DNA from: Terriglobia bacterium | GTDB taxonomy: Bacteria; Acidobacteriota; Terriglobia; Bryobacterales; Bryobacteraceae | Reading direction: 5' to 3' | DNA length: 64,000 nucleotides | Assembly: GCA_021325235.1 (NCBI GenBank) | Contig: JAJPHN010000017.1 | Coordinates: 1-64,000, forward strand | In this document: in pieces, positions 28,987 to 36,325 of the stretch | Position numbering within the stretch: the first letter of the stretch is position 1 | Layout: each line of letters starts with the position of its first letter | Program-made: the position numbers and the translations under genes | Notes under the pieces: generated by a model | What the model saw: only the letters and a program-made list of their open reading frames with translations | Database searches by the model: none | Told to the model about the DNA's origin: nothing

Positions 28987-29376
28987 TATACCTTTAGGTT
29001 GCAAAGGCGCGGGACATGCTGTGTATGCCACGGCAACGGAACGCTCGAAGTACATTCCTGAAAGAACTTGGCCGGGAGCGGGTTGCCACAGAGCTTTCCG
29101 CAGCATTTTACGCGCGGGTGCTCTGCTCGCTTCCGGTGCGGCATCGATGAGCGACCGCAAAGGTGATACATCGATTCAACGTGCAATTTATTGCTGCCAG
29201 AAGGCGGTCTCCGACAGGTTGGAAAATCGGAGATAGAGGCGAATCTCAGTTGGCCCGACGGCGGCTTGTGACATTGGCGACCTCAGCGTGTTCCCGGTAT
29301 GAATGGGATGCTGGTGCCCCATTGATGCCAATGCGTCTCACCGACGCATGATCAACTTGAGAAAGAGGAGTAACGA
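28987..29376. other. Non-coding divergent region; inverted repeat near DUF4188 gene
   Basis: About 390 bp without a convincing gene; short frames here lack ribosome sites and family motifs. A perfect inverted repeat ATGCGTC-TCACC-GACGCAT (29331-29349) lies 28 bp before the DUF4188 start and could be an operator or a small hairpin in its leader. Confidence 0.45.
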
Positions 29377-29895
29377 ATGGCTTCGCGGATTGAGCGACAG
29401 ACCGTAGACCTGACCAAGTACCCCGATCTCATTGTCATTTACCTCGGCATGCGGATGCGGAAGCTCTCTGGCCTCAAGCGTCTCTTTGGCCTCGGTCCTC
29501 AGATAACAAAAGCTGGAGAGGCAAACCCCGAGGGCCTACTGCATTGCGATAACGGAATCATCTATAGCCTTTTCCCGCTTCATGTGGGAATGCGATGGTA
29601 CTGGAGGGACTTCGAGTCGATGGAGCGCTGGGCGCGTTCAGAACCGCACCGTCGCTGGTGGCAGGACTTCTTACGCGATTCGGGTGGCACGGGCTTCTGG
29701 CATGAAACCTATTTCATGCGGGGCGGCATGGAAGCCATTTATGACGACACCGGACTTCCACCACTCGGCTTTCAAACGTTTGCACCCGTAAAAGGTGCAC
29801 ACGGGCCTATGTTCTCTGCCCGCACTCGTCTTCATCTTGCGGGCGAGACGCCCATTCAGCCGGAAGGCGCGAGTGAGCCGGAATTGCAGAAGTAG
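29377..29895 (+). CDS. DUF4188-family (monooxygenase-like) protein
   Basis: 172 residues resembling DUF4188 proteins: LIVIYLGMRMRKLSGLKRLFGLGPQI in the first third, then WRDFESMERWARSEPHRRWWQDFLRDSGGTGFWHETYF, a dimeric alpha/beta-barrel (ABM-like) pattern also seen in phenylacetaldoxime dehydratase-like haem proteins. The conserved His and Trp residues may bind haem, but no activity is established. Shine-Dalgarno AAAGAGGAG precedes the ATG. It lies alone between the PadR/ADOP pair and the mutase gene. Confidence 0.78.
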   Translation: MASRIERQTVDLTKYPDLIVIYLGMRMRKLSGLKRLFGLGPQITKAGEANPEGLLHCDNGIIYSLFPLHVGMRWYWRDFESMERWARSEPHRRWWQDFLRDSGGTGFWHETYFMRGGMEAIYDDTGLPPLGFQTFAPVKGAHGPMFSARTRLHLAGETPIQPEGASEPELQK

Positions 29896-29988
29896 GCCGC
29901 TGTACTTTTGGATGACAGTTATGGTCGCGCGCGATCCAGCCCGGGTCGAAATGGCTTAGTATCAAAGCGTCGGTCGAGGAGGGGATGG

Positions 29989-31596
29989 GTGGCGGCCCAT
30001 GAGAAAGCAGTAGAACAGCAGTTCACCACGATCAGCGGGGTTCCGGTGGAACCGTATTATGGGCCGGAAGCGCTGGCAGGCTTTGATCCGGCGCGCGAAT
30101 CGGGTAAGCCGGGCGAGTTTCCTTATACGCGCGGCATTCATCCGGAGATGTATCGGAGCCGGCTCTGGACGATGCGGCAGTTTTCGGGTTTTGCGACGCC
30201 GGAAGAGACCAACGAGCGCTATCGATATCTGCTCTCGCAGGGGCAGACCGGACTGTCGGTGGCATTCGATCTGCCGACACTGATGGGCTACAACGCGGAT
30301 GATGCGGTGAGCGCGGGCGAGGTGGGCAAATGCGGCGTGTCGATCTGTTCGCTCGAAGATATGGAGACGCTGTTTCGCGGGATTCCGCTCGAGCAGGTGA
30401 CGGTCTCGATGACGATCAACTCGCCGGCGGCGGTGATCTGGGCGATGTACCTGGTGGCCGCCGAAAAGCAGGGGGCGGGCTGGGGCGTGCTCTCCGGGAC
30501 TTTGCAGAACGACATTCTGAAAGAGTACATCGCGCAAAAGGAGTACATTTTTCCGCCGCGGCCTTCGATGCGGCTGGTGACGGATACGATCGAGTTTGCC
30601 ACGCGCCATGTGCCGCGCTTCAATCCCATTTCGATCAGCGGCTATCACATACGAGAAGCGGGTTCGACGGCGGTGCAGGAACTGGCGTTCACACTGCGTG
30701 ACGGGATCGAATACGCCGACTGGGCGCTGGAGCGCGGCCTGGCGTTCGATGAATTTGCGCCGCGGCTGAGTTTCTTCTTCAATTCGCACAGCGATTTCTT
30801 TGAGGAGATTGCGAAGTTCCGGGCAGCACGCAAGATCTGGGCGCATGTGGCGCGGGAACGCTATGGAGCGCGCGAGGAGCGCAGCATGAAGCTGCGTTTT
30901 CACGCGCAGACAGCGGGGTGTTCGCTCACCTGGCAGCAGCCCTACAACAACCTGATGCGGACGGCGTGGCAGGCGATGGCTGCGGTGCTCGGCGGGGCGC
31001 AGTCGCTGCACACAAATTCGCTCGATGAGGCGTATGCGCTTCCGAACGAGGAGGCCGTTACGCTGGCCCTGCGCACGCAGCAGATTCTGGCGTATGAAAC
31101 GGGCGTGGTGAATACGCCGGATCCGCTGGGCGGCTCGTACTTCGTCGAAAGACTGACGCTTGAAACCGAAAAGGCGGCGAACGATTACATTCAGCAGATC
31201 GACGCAATGGGCGGAATGCTTCCGGCGATTGAAGCGGGCTTTCCGCAGCGGGAGATTGCGGCCGCCAGTTACCGGTATCAGCGCGAAGTGGAAGCGGGTG
31301 AGCGGGTCATTGTGGGTGCGAACCGGTTTCAGGTCGAAGAAGAGCAGCCGATCGATTTGCTGAAAATCGATGCCGAGGCAGGCGAGCGGCAACGGGCCAA
31401 GCTCGATCGACTACGGGCGCGGCGCGATGGCAATGCGGTCGCCAGATCTCTCGACGGGCTAAAACGAGCAGCTACGGGGAAGGAAAACACGATGCCGCAG
31501 ATTCTCGACGCGGTGCGGGCGTACGCGACCGTTGGGGAAATCTGCGGTGCGCTCAAAGACGTTTTCGGGACATATACTGAAACAACTCACCTGTAG
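29989..31596 (+). CDS. Methylmalonyl-CoA mutase large (catalytic) subunit
   Basis: 535 residues carrying the CoA-binding TIM barrel of methylmalonyl-CoA mutase ([48 protein letters not shown], then [27 protein letters not shown]). The C-terminal cobalamin domain (DxHxxG...GG) is absent, so this is the separate alpha subunit of the split type, with the B12-binding small subunit encoded elsewhere. It isomerises methylmalonyl-CoA and succinyl-CoA in propionate metabolism; related isobutyryl-CoA-type mutases look alike. GTG at 29989 with GAGGAGGGG just upstream is clearly better than an earlier ATG without a ribosome site. Confidence 0.9.
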   Translation: MAAHEKAVEQQFTTISGVPVEPYYGPEALAGFDPARESGKPGEFPYTRGIHPEMYRSRLWTMRQFSGFATPEETNERYRYLLSQGQTGLSVAFDLPTLMGYNADDAVSAGEVGKCGVSICSLEDMETLFRGIPLEQVTVSMTINSPAAVIWAMYLVAAEKQGAGWGVLSGTLQNDILKEYIAQKEYIFPPRPSMRLVTDTIEFATRHVPRFNPISISGYHIREAGSTAVQELAFTLRDGIEYADWALERGLAFDEFAPRLSFFFNSHSDFFEEIAKFRAARKIWAHVARERYGAREERSMKLRFHAQTAGCSLTWQQPYNNLMRTAWQAMAAVLGGAQSLHTNSLDEAYALPNEEAVTLALRTQQILAYETGVVNTPDPLGGSYFVERLTLETEKAANDYIQQIDAMGGMLPAIEAGFPQREIAAASYRYQREVEAGERVIVGANRFQVEEEQPIDLLKIDAEAGERQRAKLDRLRARRDGNAVARSLDGLKRAATGKENTMPQILDAVRAYATVGEICGALKDVFGTYTETTHL

Positions 31597-31626
31597 TTTT
31601 CAATCTCATTTCAAGAGGAGAATTGC

Positions 31627-31929
31627 ATGAGCACGAAATCGAATAACGGAGTAATCGGAGCAATTTTAATTGGCGCCGGTGTGGGCCTGGCGGCTGCGGG
31701 CCTGGTGCTGGTGGTGCCCGCCTGCCTGAACTGGTCGGCTGGATTGATGGATCAGGCGGTGCGCCGCGCGCGGGAAGGCGTGGGCAATGCGGCCAGCTCG
31801 CTCGGCGAGTTTGCGGGTCATGCGCAGGCGCGCTTTGGGGAAGCAGCCAAGACGGCGAAGGCTACTACGGCCAAGGCAGCGGGCGCCGTGGAGACGGCCG
31901 CAAGACACGTGCGCGAGTACACCTCTTAG
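31627..31929 (+). CDS. Small single-TM protein with Ala-rich tail
   Basis: 100 residues. One membrane helix (about 9-30, VIGAILIGAGVGLAAAGLVLVV) follows a short N-terminus, then an amphipathic Ala/Lys/Glu-rich tail (AKTAKATTAKAAGAVETAARHVREY). Strong Shine-Dalgarno AAGAGGAGA. It follows the mutase by 30 bp. No family recognised; it resembles small envelope-associated proteins with apolipoprotein-like repeats. Confidence 0.7.
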   Translation: MSTKSNNGVIGAILIGAGVGLAAAGLVLVVPACLNWSAGLMDQAVRRAREGVGNAASSLGEFAGHAQARFGEAAKTAKATTAKAAGAVETAARHVREYTS

Positions 31930-31939
31930 CGAGACGACC

Positions 31940-32077
31940 ATGCCGCGGGAAACCGATCCGAAGCCCGAGCGAAAGCAGCAGCAGGAGCCGGAGCCGAAGG
32001 GAAGTAAAGAGGAAGAGAAGAACGTGGATCGCGACGGGCGCGAGCGTCAGCCCACGGAGCATACCGAGAAGAAGTAG
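31940..32077 (+). CDS. Small highly charged disordered protein
   Basis: 45 codons from an ATG ten bases after the preceding stop: MPRETDPKPERKQQQEPEPK, then GSKEEEKNVDRDGRERQPTEHTEKK. Two thirds of the residues are charged or Pro/Gln, so it should be disordered. The position between two genes on the same strand supports reality, but there is no clear Shine-Dalgarno or family match. Confidence 0.45.
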   Translation: MPRETDPKPERKQQQEPEPKGSKEEEKNVDRDGRERQPTEHTEKK

Positions 32078-32093
32078 CTGCCACAATGTGGGT

Positions 32094-32411
32094 ATGGCAA
32101 CGAACCGTCTCGAGATTCTCAAATCGATGCTCGCGCAGGATCCGAATAACTCGTTCGCGCGCTATGGTCTGGCGACTGAATACGCCAACAGCGGCCAGTT
32201 AGAGGATGCGGTGAACGAGTTTCATACTCTGCTCGAGAAAGACCAGACGTACGTTGCCGCTTATTATCACGGCGGGCAGGCGCTTGAGAAACTTGGCAGG
32301 ATCAACGAGGCACGAGCTCTGTATGAGAAGGGGCTCGATGCGTGCAAAAGCAAAGGTGATCTGCACACGCACTCGGAGATCGAGCGGGCGCTGAGCTTGT
32401 TACCGGTTTAA
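32094..32411 (+). CDS. Short TPR protein
   Basis: 105 residues forming about two to three tetratricopeptide repeats (NNSFARYGLATEYANSGQLEDAVNEFHTLLEKDQ, YVAAYYHGGQALEKLGRINEARALYEKGL). Such small cytoplasmic TPR proteins act as adaptors. ATG at 32094 is used since the repeat framework begins right after it; an in-frame GTG six bases earlier is possible. Confidence 0.78.
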   Translation: MATNRLEILKSMLAQDPNNSFARYGLATEYANSGQLEDAVNEFHTLLEKDQTYVAAYYHGGQALEKLGRINEARALYEKGLDACKSKGDLHTHSEIERALSLLPV

Positions 32412-32548
32412 CTACTCTCGGCCTGCGCATATCCTGGCAATCGATATCAAAGTAAGTAACCGCAGAATAGTAACTGCTCCAGTCAGTAATTCGCACTTAT
32501 TAGTCGCACTAACGACTTATTTGCCGTCTTGAAAGTCAAGCCATAGTA

Positions 32549-32563
32549 ACTCGTTAAACGAGT
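32549..32563. promoter_or_regulatory. Perfect inverted repeat upstream of the barrel gene
   Basis: ACTCGTT-A-AACGAGT, 12 bp before the ATG of the outer-membrane protein gene. The AT-rich 164-bp leader also holds repeated AGTAAC/AGTAAT motifs at 32455, 32469, 32485 and 32545, plus AGTCG-N6-CGACT near 32501-32516. It looks like a regulated promoter region. Confidence 0.5.
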
Positions 32564-32575
32564 CGTCCGTCCAAA

Positions 32576-33235
32576 ATGACGATGAAACACTTAGCAAATT
32601 ACTTACCTAAGGTTCTGCCGTGCCTGCTGGGTATTTGCCTGATTCCGTGTGCATACGGACAGGATGAGATGCATCATTTTACGGCAAACGTAGGAGGCGG
32701 TTATACATCGGTCGTTGGAGGAATTGGCGACCGCTTAGATGGCGGCGGTAATTTCCAGGCTGCGGCTGGATTTAACTTTAACCGGTATCTGGGAGTGCTG
32801 GGTACGTTCTCGTTCAACCAGCTGGGAGTAACTCGCAGCGCATTGGATAACTTAAACGTGCCGGACGGAAACGGCCGCGTTTATACGTTCACAGTTGATC
32901 CGAAATTCACTCTGCCGCTGCGCGGACGCGCCAGCGTTTATGTGCTGGGCGGCGGCGGGTGGCTGCGGCGAACTGTACAGTTTACTCAACCCACGGTAGC
33001 GCAGACGATCGTCTTCGACCCGTGGTGGGGATATTTCGGGCCCGCGCTGGTTCCGGCCAACCAGGTTCTCGGAACCGTTTCGCAGAATGCGGGAGTGTGG
33101 GACGTCGGCGCCGGCGTAAATATCCCGTTGCCTCGGACGAACATGAAGCTATATGTGGAGTCGCGCTACTACGACGGACTGACGGACCGGACACATACGA
33201 CTGTGGTGCCGATCACGGTCGGCCTGCGCTGGTAA
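32576..33235 (+). CDS. Outer-membrane beta-barrel protein (OmpA-like)
   Basis: 219 residues: signal peptide (about 1-28, cleaved near AYG-QD), then alternating amphipathic strands (FTANVGGGYTSVVGG, NFQAAAGFNFNRYLGVLGTFSF, RASVYVLGGGGWLRR) and a final strand ending in VPITVGLRW, whose terminal Trp fits an eight-stranded outer-membrane beta-barrel. No OmpA peptidoglycan domain. The start region and leader use more AT-rich codons than neighbouring genes. Its terminator lies inside the 3' end of the converging amidohydrolase gene. Function unknown (porin- or adhesin-like). Confidence 0.8.
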   Translation: MTMKHLANYLPKVLPCLLGICLIPCAYGQDEMHHFTANVGGGYTSVVGGIGDRLDGGGNFQAAAGFNFNRYLGVLGTFSFNQLGVTRSALDNLNVPDGNGRVYTFTVDPKFTLPLRGRASVYVLGGGGWLRRTVQFTQPTVAQTIVFDPWWGYFGPALVPANQVLGTVSQNAGVWDVGAGVNIPLPRTNMKLYVESRYYDGLTDRTHTTVVPITVGLRW

Positions 33236-34490
33236 CGGCACTGGTTTTATAAACCGTGCCGTTTTTCATGACGAACGGCACAGTTTTGAGCGCGCTGATG
33301 TCCCTTAGCGGATCCCCTTCGACCCCGATCACATCCGCGAAGTAGCCGGGCTTCAGCGCGCCTATTTGTCCCTGCCAGTCGAGCAGACGCGCGCCTTCGA
33401 GCAGATCGGCGCGCAGCACGTCGACCGGCTTCATTCCGTACTGAACCATCAATTCAAATTCGCGGGCCTGCGTGCCGTGCGGAAATGGCCCCACATCGGA
33501 GCCGACCGCCATCGGCACTCCAGCAGCCAGCTGCTTTCGAAACTCTTCGGCATGCAGCTTCAGCATCTCGCGAAGGCGTTGCCCTGCTTCGGCCGATGCG
33601 GCGTGCTCGGCGAAGTATTCGGAGATGGTGAAGGTGGGCACAGCCGGGATGTGTTTCTCGCGCATAATGCGCATGGTTTCTTCGCCGAGCTGATCGGCGT
33701 GATCGACCGATTCGACCCCGGCCTGCGCAGCATAGAGCGTGCCGGGTTCTCCGGTGGCATGTACCGCGACGCGCTTGCCGACGCGGGCCGCTTCGTGCAC
33801 GGCGGCGGCGAGTTCGGCTTCGCTGTACTGATAGGGCGTCGAGAATTTGCCGTCCCGCAGCGTGTCGGGACCGGTCTCGTACATTTTGATGAAATCAGCG
33901 CCGAGCTTGAACTGCTGGCGAATTACCGTGACGATCTGGTCGATGCTGTTGGCGTAGGTGGCGTTGGAAAGGACGTGCTGGTCGGGATTGAAGTGGTTGG
34001 CATCTTCGTGGCCGCCGAGAATATCGATGGCGTTGCCCGAAATCCGGAGGCGCGGGCCGGGGATCAGGCCTTTATCGATGGCATTGCGCACCGCCGTATC
34101 GGCCGCCCCGGCGCCTTCGGTACCCATATCGCGCTCAGCCGTGAAGCCGGCCATGAGATCGTCGCGGGCAGCCAGCGTGGCCAGAATCGTCCGCTGCGGA
34201 ACGGATTCTTCCACGGTCTGCAGATCTTCGGCTCCGGGATGCAGGAACAGATGCACATGCGCATCGATCAGCCCCGGCATGAGTGTGAGATTGCCGAGGT
34301 CGATCACTTTTGCCCCTGGCGGATGAGAAACTTTGTTACCGGCTTCGGCGATGCGCTCGCCTTGAACCAGAACTTCGCCCGGACTGACCAACCGCCCGGC
34401 TTCGATATCGAGCAGATGCTCCGCGTGGAGCACAATCTGAGCCTGCCCGGCAGTGCTAGCAGCAAGGATAAGAATGGCAAGTCGTTTCAT
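33213..34490 (-). CDS. Secreted amidohydrolase-family (imidazolonepropionase-like) protein
   Basis: 425 residues with a signal peptide (MKRLAILILAASTAGQA). It has an amidohydrolase TIM barrel with the binuclear metal set: DAHVH, the carbamylation-type lysine in DFIKMYE, AVHATGEPG, ESVDHADQLG and the acidic ligand in AVGSDVGPF. Close to the prolidase/organophosphatase-like secreted amidohydrolases that hydrolyse Xaa-Pro or lactone-like substrates; substrate unknown. The C-terminal strand VPFVMKNGTVYK is the usual end of the composite domain. The 3' end overlaps the barrel gene by 23 bp and contains that gene's terminator. Confidence 0.9.
   Translation of the reverse strand: MKRLAILILAASTAGQAQIVLHAEHLLDIEAGRLVSPGEVLVQGERIAEAGNKVSHPPGAKVIDLGNLTLMPGLIDAHVHLFLHPGAEDLQTVEESVPQRTILATLAARDDLMAGFTAERDMGTEGAGAADTAVRNAIDKGLIPGPRLRISGNAIDILGGHEDANHFNPDQHVLSNATYANSIDQIVTVIRQQFKLGADFIKMYETGPDTLRDGKFSTPYQYSEAELAAAVHEAARVGKRVAVHATGEPGTLYAAQAGVESVDHADQLGEETMRIMREKHIPAVPTFTISEYFAEHAASAEAGQRLREMLKLHAEEFRKQLAAGVPMAVGSDVGPFPHGTQAREFELMVQYGMKPVDVLRADLLEGARLLDWQGQIGALKPGYFADVIGVEGDPLRDISALKTVPFVMKNGTVYKTSAVTSAGRP
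33234..33266 (+). terminator. Intrinsic terminator of the barrel gene, inside amidohydrolase coding sequence
   Basis: Stem AACGGCAC/GTGCCGTT continued by GGTTT/AAACC (one bulged T) with a TAT loop, then TTTTT. It begins in the barrel stop codon and lies within the last codons of the converging amidohydrolase gene. Confidence 0.8.
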
Positions 34491-34594
34491 GGCGCTGCTT
34501 CAATCATTCAGTCAGTTTATGCCGGACCACTTGAACGATTGGGTTCGCCGCCGGAGTGGTTCGTCGGAAACTTGGGCTAAACTGAGGGGAAGTT

Positions 34595-34960
34595 ATGCTG
34601 CGAACGATCCTGCTACTGGCTGTTTTGAGCGGTACCGGTTTGCTGCTGCTGGCGCGCGGACCGGCGAGCAACGATATCAGTGGTAAGTGGCACTTTGTCT
34701 ACCAGACTGAGGCGGGCGAGCGCGAGAACGATGCCAATTTCAAGCTGGACGGCGATCAGGTAACCGGCAAGTACGGCGAGGCGGACGTGAAGGGTACGTT
34801 CAAAGACGGCGAACTCGATCTCGAATTTCCGTACAACTCGGATGAGGCCGGCATGACCGCCACGCTCAAGATGAAGGGCAAGCTCAAAGACGGCAAATTA
34901 ACAGGCAACTGGCAGTTCGCCGACTACGACGGCACGTTTGTGGCGACCCGGGTCGAGTAA
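34595..34960 (+). CDS. Secreted small beta-structured protein
   Basis: 121 residues. The N-terminal hydrophobic stretch (MLRTILLLAVLSGTGLLLL) is a signal or anchor. The rest is repeated beta strands: ISGKWHFVYQTEAG, DQVTGKYGEADVKGTFKDGELDLEFPY, TATLKMKGKLKDGKLTGNWQF. It looks like a lipocalin- or calycin-like barrel of unknown ligand, a pattern common among acidobacterial secreted proteins. Shine-Dalgarno GAGGGGAAG. Confidence 0.72.
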   Translation: MLRTILLLAVLSGTGLLLLARGPASNDISGKWHFVYQTEAGERENDANFKLDGDQVTGKYGEADVKGTFKDGELDLEFPYNSDEAGMTATLKMKGKLKDGKLTGNWQFADYDGTFVATRVE

Positions 34961-34972
34961 ACAGCTGCGGAG

Positions 34973-35632
34973 TCAGCGTCCGGCTTTCCGAAACGTCAAG
35001 TTGAGCCGATACGCACCCGCCAGAGGATGCGCACCGGCGGCAAGCTTAGCGATGCCGTGATACGCGAGCCGCGCAGGTCCGCCGAAGACGACGACATCGC
35101 CGCTTTCGAGCGCGATCCGGCGCGGCCGTTCGCTGCGGCGCATTCCACCAAATAAGAACACGGCCGGGAGGCCTAATGACACCGAGACGATCGGCGCGGC
35201 AAAATCCGATTCGTCGCGATCCTGGTGCAGACCCATCTGCGCGCCGGGTGCGTAGCGATTGATCAGACAGGCGTCCGGGGCGAAGTCCGGGAAACCAGCT
35301 TCGGCGGCGGCACGGGTTGCTAAATCGCGGAACTCGGGAGGCATTTCGGGCCAGGGCGTCTTGCTGAGCGGATCGACGGGCGAATAGCGGTAGCCGGACT
35401 CGTCGCTGACCCAGCCGAGAGCCCCGCAGTTGGTCATGGCTACGGACATGCGCCGGCCTCCGCGGACGGCCATGTGCCGAAATGGAGAAGGGGTTGAGAT
35501 TTGCGCTATAAGTTTTACGATCCGTTCGGCTTCCCGGGCATCCACAAACCTATGGAGGAGGATCGCTCCGGGAGCGAGTAGCTCGCTTGAGGGAGCAGTT
35601 TCAAAGAGGCCTCCGGGGCTGGGTGGTGCCAT
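34973..35632 (-). CDS. alkB: AlkB-type 2-oxoglutarate/Fe(II) dioxygenase
   Basis: 219 residues. AlkB removes alkyl groups from damaged DNA bases by oxidative demethylation. The jelly-roll core has the iron ligands His and Asp in GLHQDRDE and the distal His in AYHGI, with RLNLTFRK providing the 2-oxoglutarate arginines. LINRYAPGAQMG is the usual preceding strand, and RGGRRMSVAMTNCGALGW matches the nucleotide-recognition region. The gene diverges from vapB with a 32-bp gap. It probably acts in DNA repair; the E. coli adaptive-response partner ada is not adjacent. Confidence 0.93.
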   Translation of the reverse strand: MAPPSPGGLFETAPSSELLAPGAILLHRFVDAREAERIVKLIAQISTPSPFRHMAVRGGRRMSVAMTNCGALGWVSDESGYRYSPVDPLSKTPWPEMPPEFRDLATRAAAEAGFPDFAPDACLINRYAPGAQMGLHQDRDESDFAAPIVSVSLGLPAVFLFGGMRRSERPRRIALESGDVVVFGGPARLAYHGIAKLAAGAHPLAGAYRLNLTFRKAGR

Positions 35633-35664
35633 GGTAGAATTTACGGTGGATAGGAGGAATAACC

Positions 35665-35925
35665 GTGCCGGTTCTTAACCTCAAAGATAGCGAGGTTCAC
35701 GCGATGGCGCTGGAACTCGCACAGCTCACCGGGAAATCCATGACGCAGGTGGTGAAGGAGGCGCTGCGGGAGCGGCTCGCTGAAACGAAAGCGGCACATG
35801 AGGATAGAAGGCGTCTGCTGCGCCGGGTGAAAGAGCTGGCGCGCGAGATCTCCTCCCGGCCGGTGCTTGATCCGCGCACGCCGAATGAAATTCTCGGCTA
35901 CGACGATATCGGAGTACCGCGCTAA
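35665..35925 (+). CDS. vapB: VapB-type antitoxin
   Basis: 86 residues of the Rv0623-like VapB group: an N-terminal ribbon-helix-helix (MPVLNLKDSEVHAMALELAQLTGKSMTQVVKEALRERL) and a charged C-terminal tail that wraps the toxin (RPVLDPRTPNEILGYDDIG). GTG start with GGAGGAAT upstream. The stop overlaps the toxin start by one base (TAATG), the usual coupled arrangement. Confidence 0.9.
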   Translation: MPVLNLKDSEVHAMALELAQLTGKSMTQVVKEALRERLAETKAAHEDRRRLLRRVKELAREISSRPVLDPRTPNEILGYDDIGVPR

Positions 35926-36317
35926 TGGTGATCGATTCCTCGGCGATTCTGGCGATCGTTTTTCAGGAGCCCGAAGCCGACCAGTTCACCGAGCAGATTG
36001 CGACCGCGCGCAAGCGGCGGATGTCAGCGGTGAACTGGCTGGAGACGCAGATGGTGGTGGAGTCGCGCTATGGCCGAGAGAGTGCGGACAAAGTCGAGAT
36101 CGTGCTGGATCAACTCGGTGTCGAACTGGTCGGGTTCGACCGGCAGCATGCCTGGGAGGCGCAGTCGGCGTGGCGGCGTTTTGGCAAGGGACGGCATCGG
36201 GCGGGTTTGAATCTCGGCGACTGCGCCGCTTATGCGACAGCGGTGATTTCAGGTGAGCCGCTGCTGGCAAAAGGCGATGATTTTCAGCACACCGATATCG
36301 CGCGCGTGGAATCGTAA
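35925..36317 (+). CDS. vapC: VapC-type PIN-domain ribonuclease toxin
   Basis: 130 residues with the PIN-domain acidic residues: Asp4 (VIDSSAIL), Glu40 in SAVNWLETQM, LNLGDCAAYATA, and the final KGDDF motif. The RNase cleaves a defined RNA, often tRNA or rRNA, and is blocked by the upstream antitoxin. Its stop lies 8 bp from the converging ADOP gene end. Confidence 0.92.
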   Translation: MVIDSSAILAIVFQEPEADQFTEQIATARKRRMSAVNWLETQMVVESRYGRESADKVEIVLDQLGVELVGFDRQHAWEAQSAWRRFGKGRHRAGLNLGDCAAYATAVISGEPLLAKGDDFQHTDIARVES

Positions 36318-36325
36318 GCGCGTTT

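Noticed and set aside
28986-29351. Several 60-170-codon frames on both strands between padR and the DUF4188 gene
   Set aside because: No ribosome sites, mixed frames and no family motif; part of one is an N-terminal extension of padR upstream of its promoter.
29962-31392. 476-codon minus-strand frame antisense to the mutase
   Set aside because: Arg/His-rich shadow; the mutase frame shows all family motifs and a good ribosome site.
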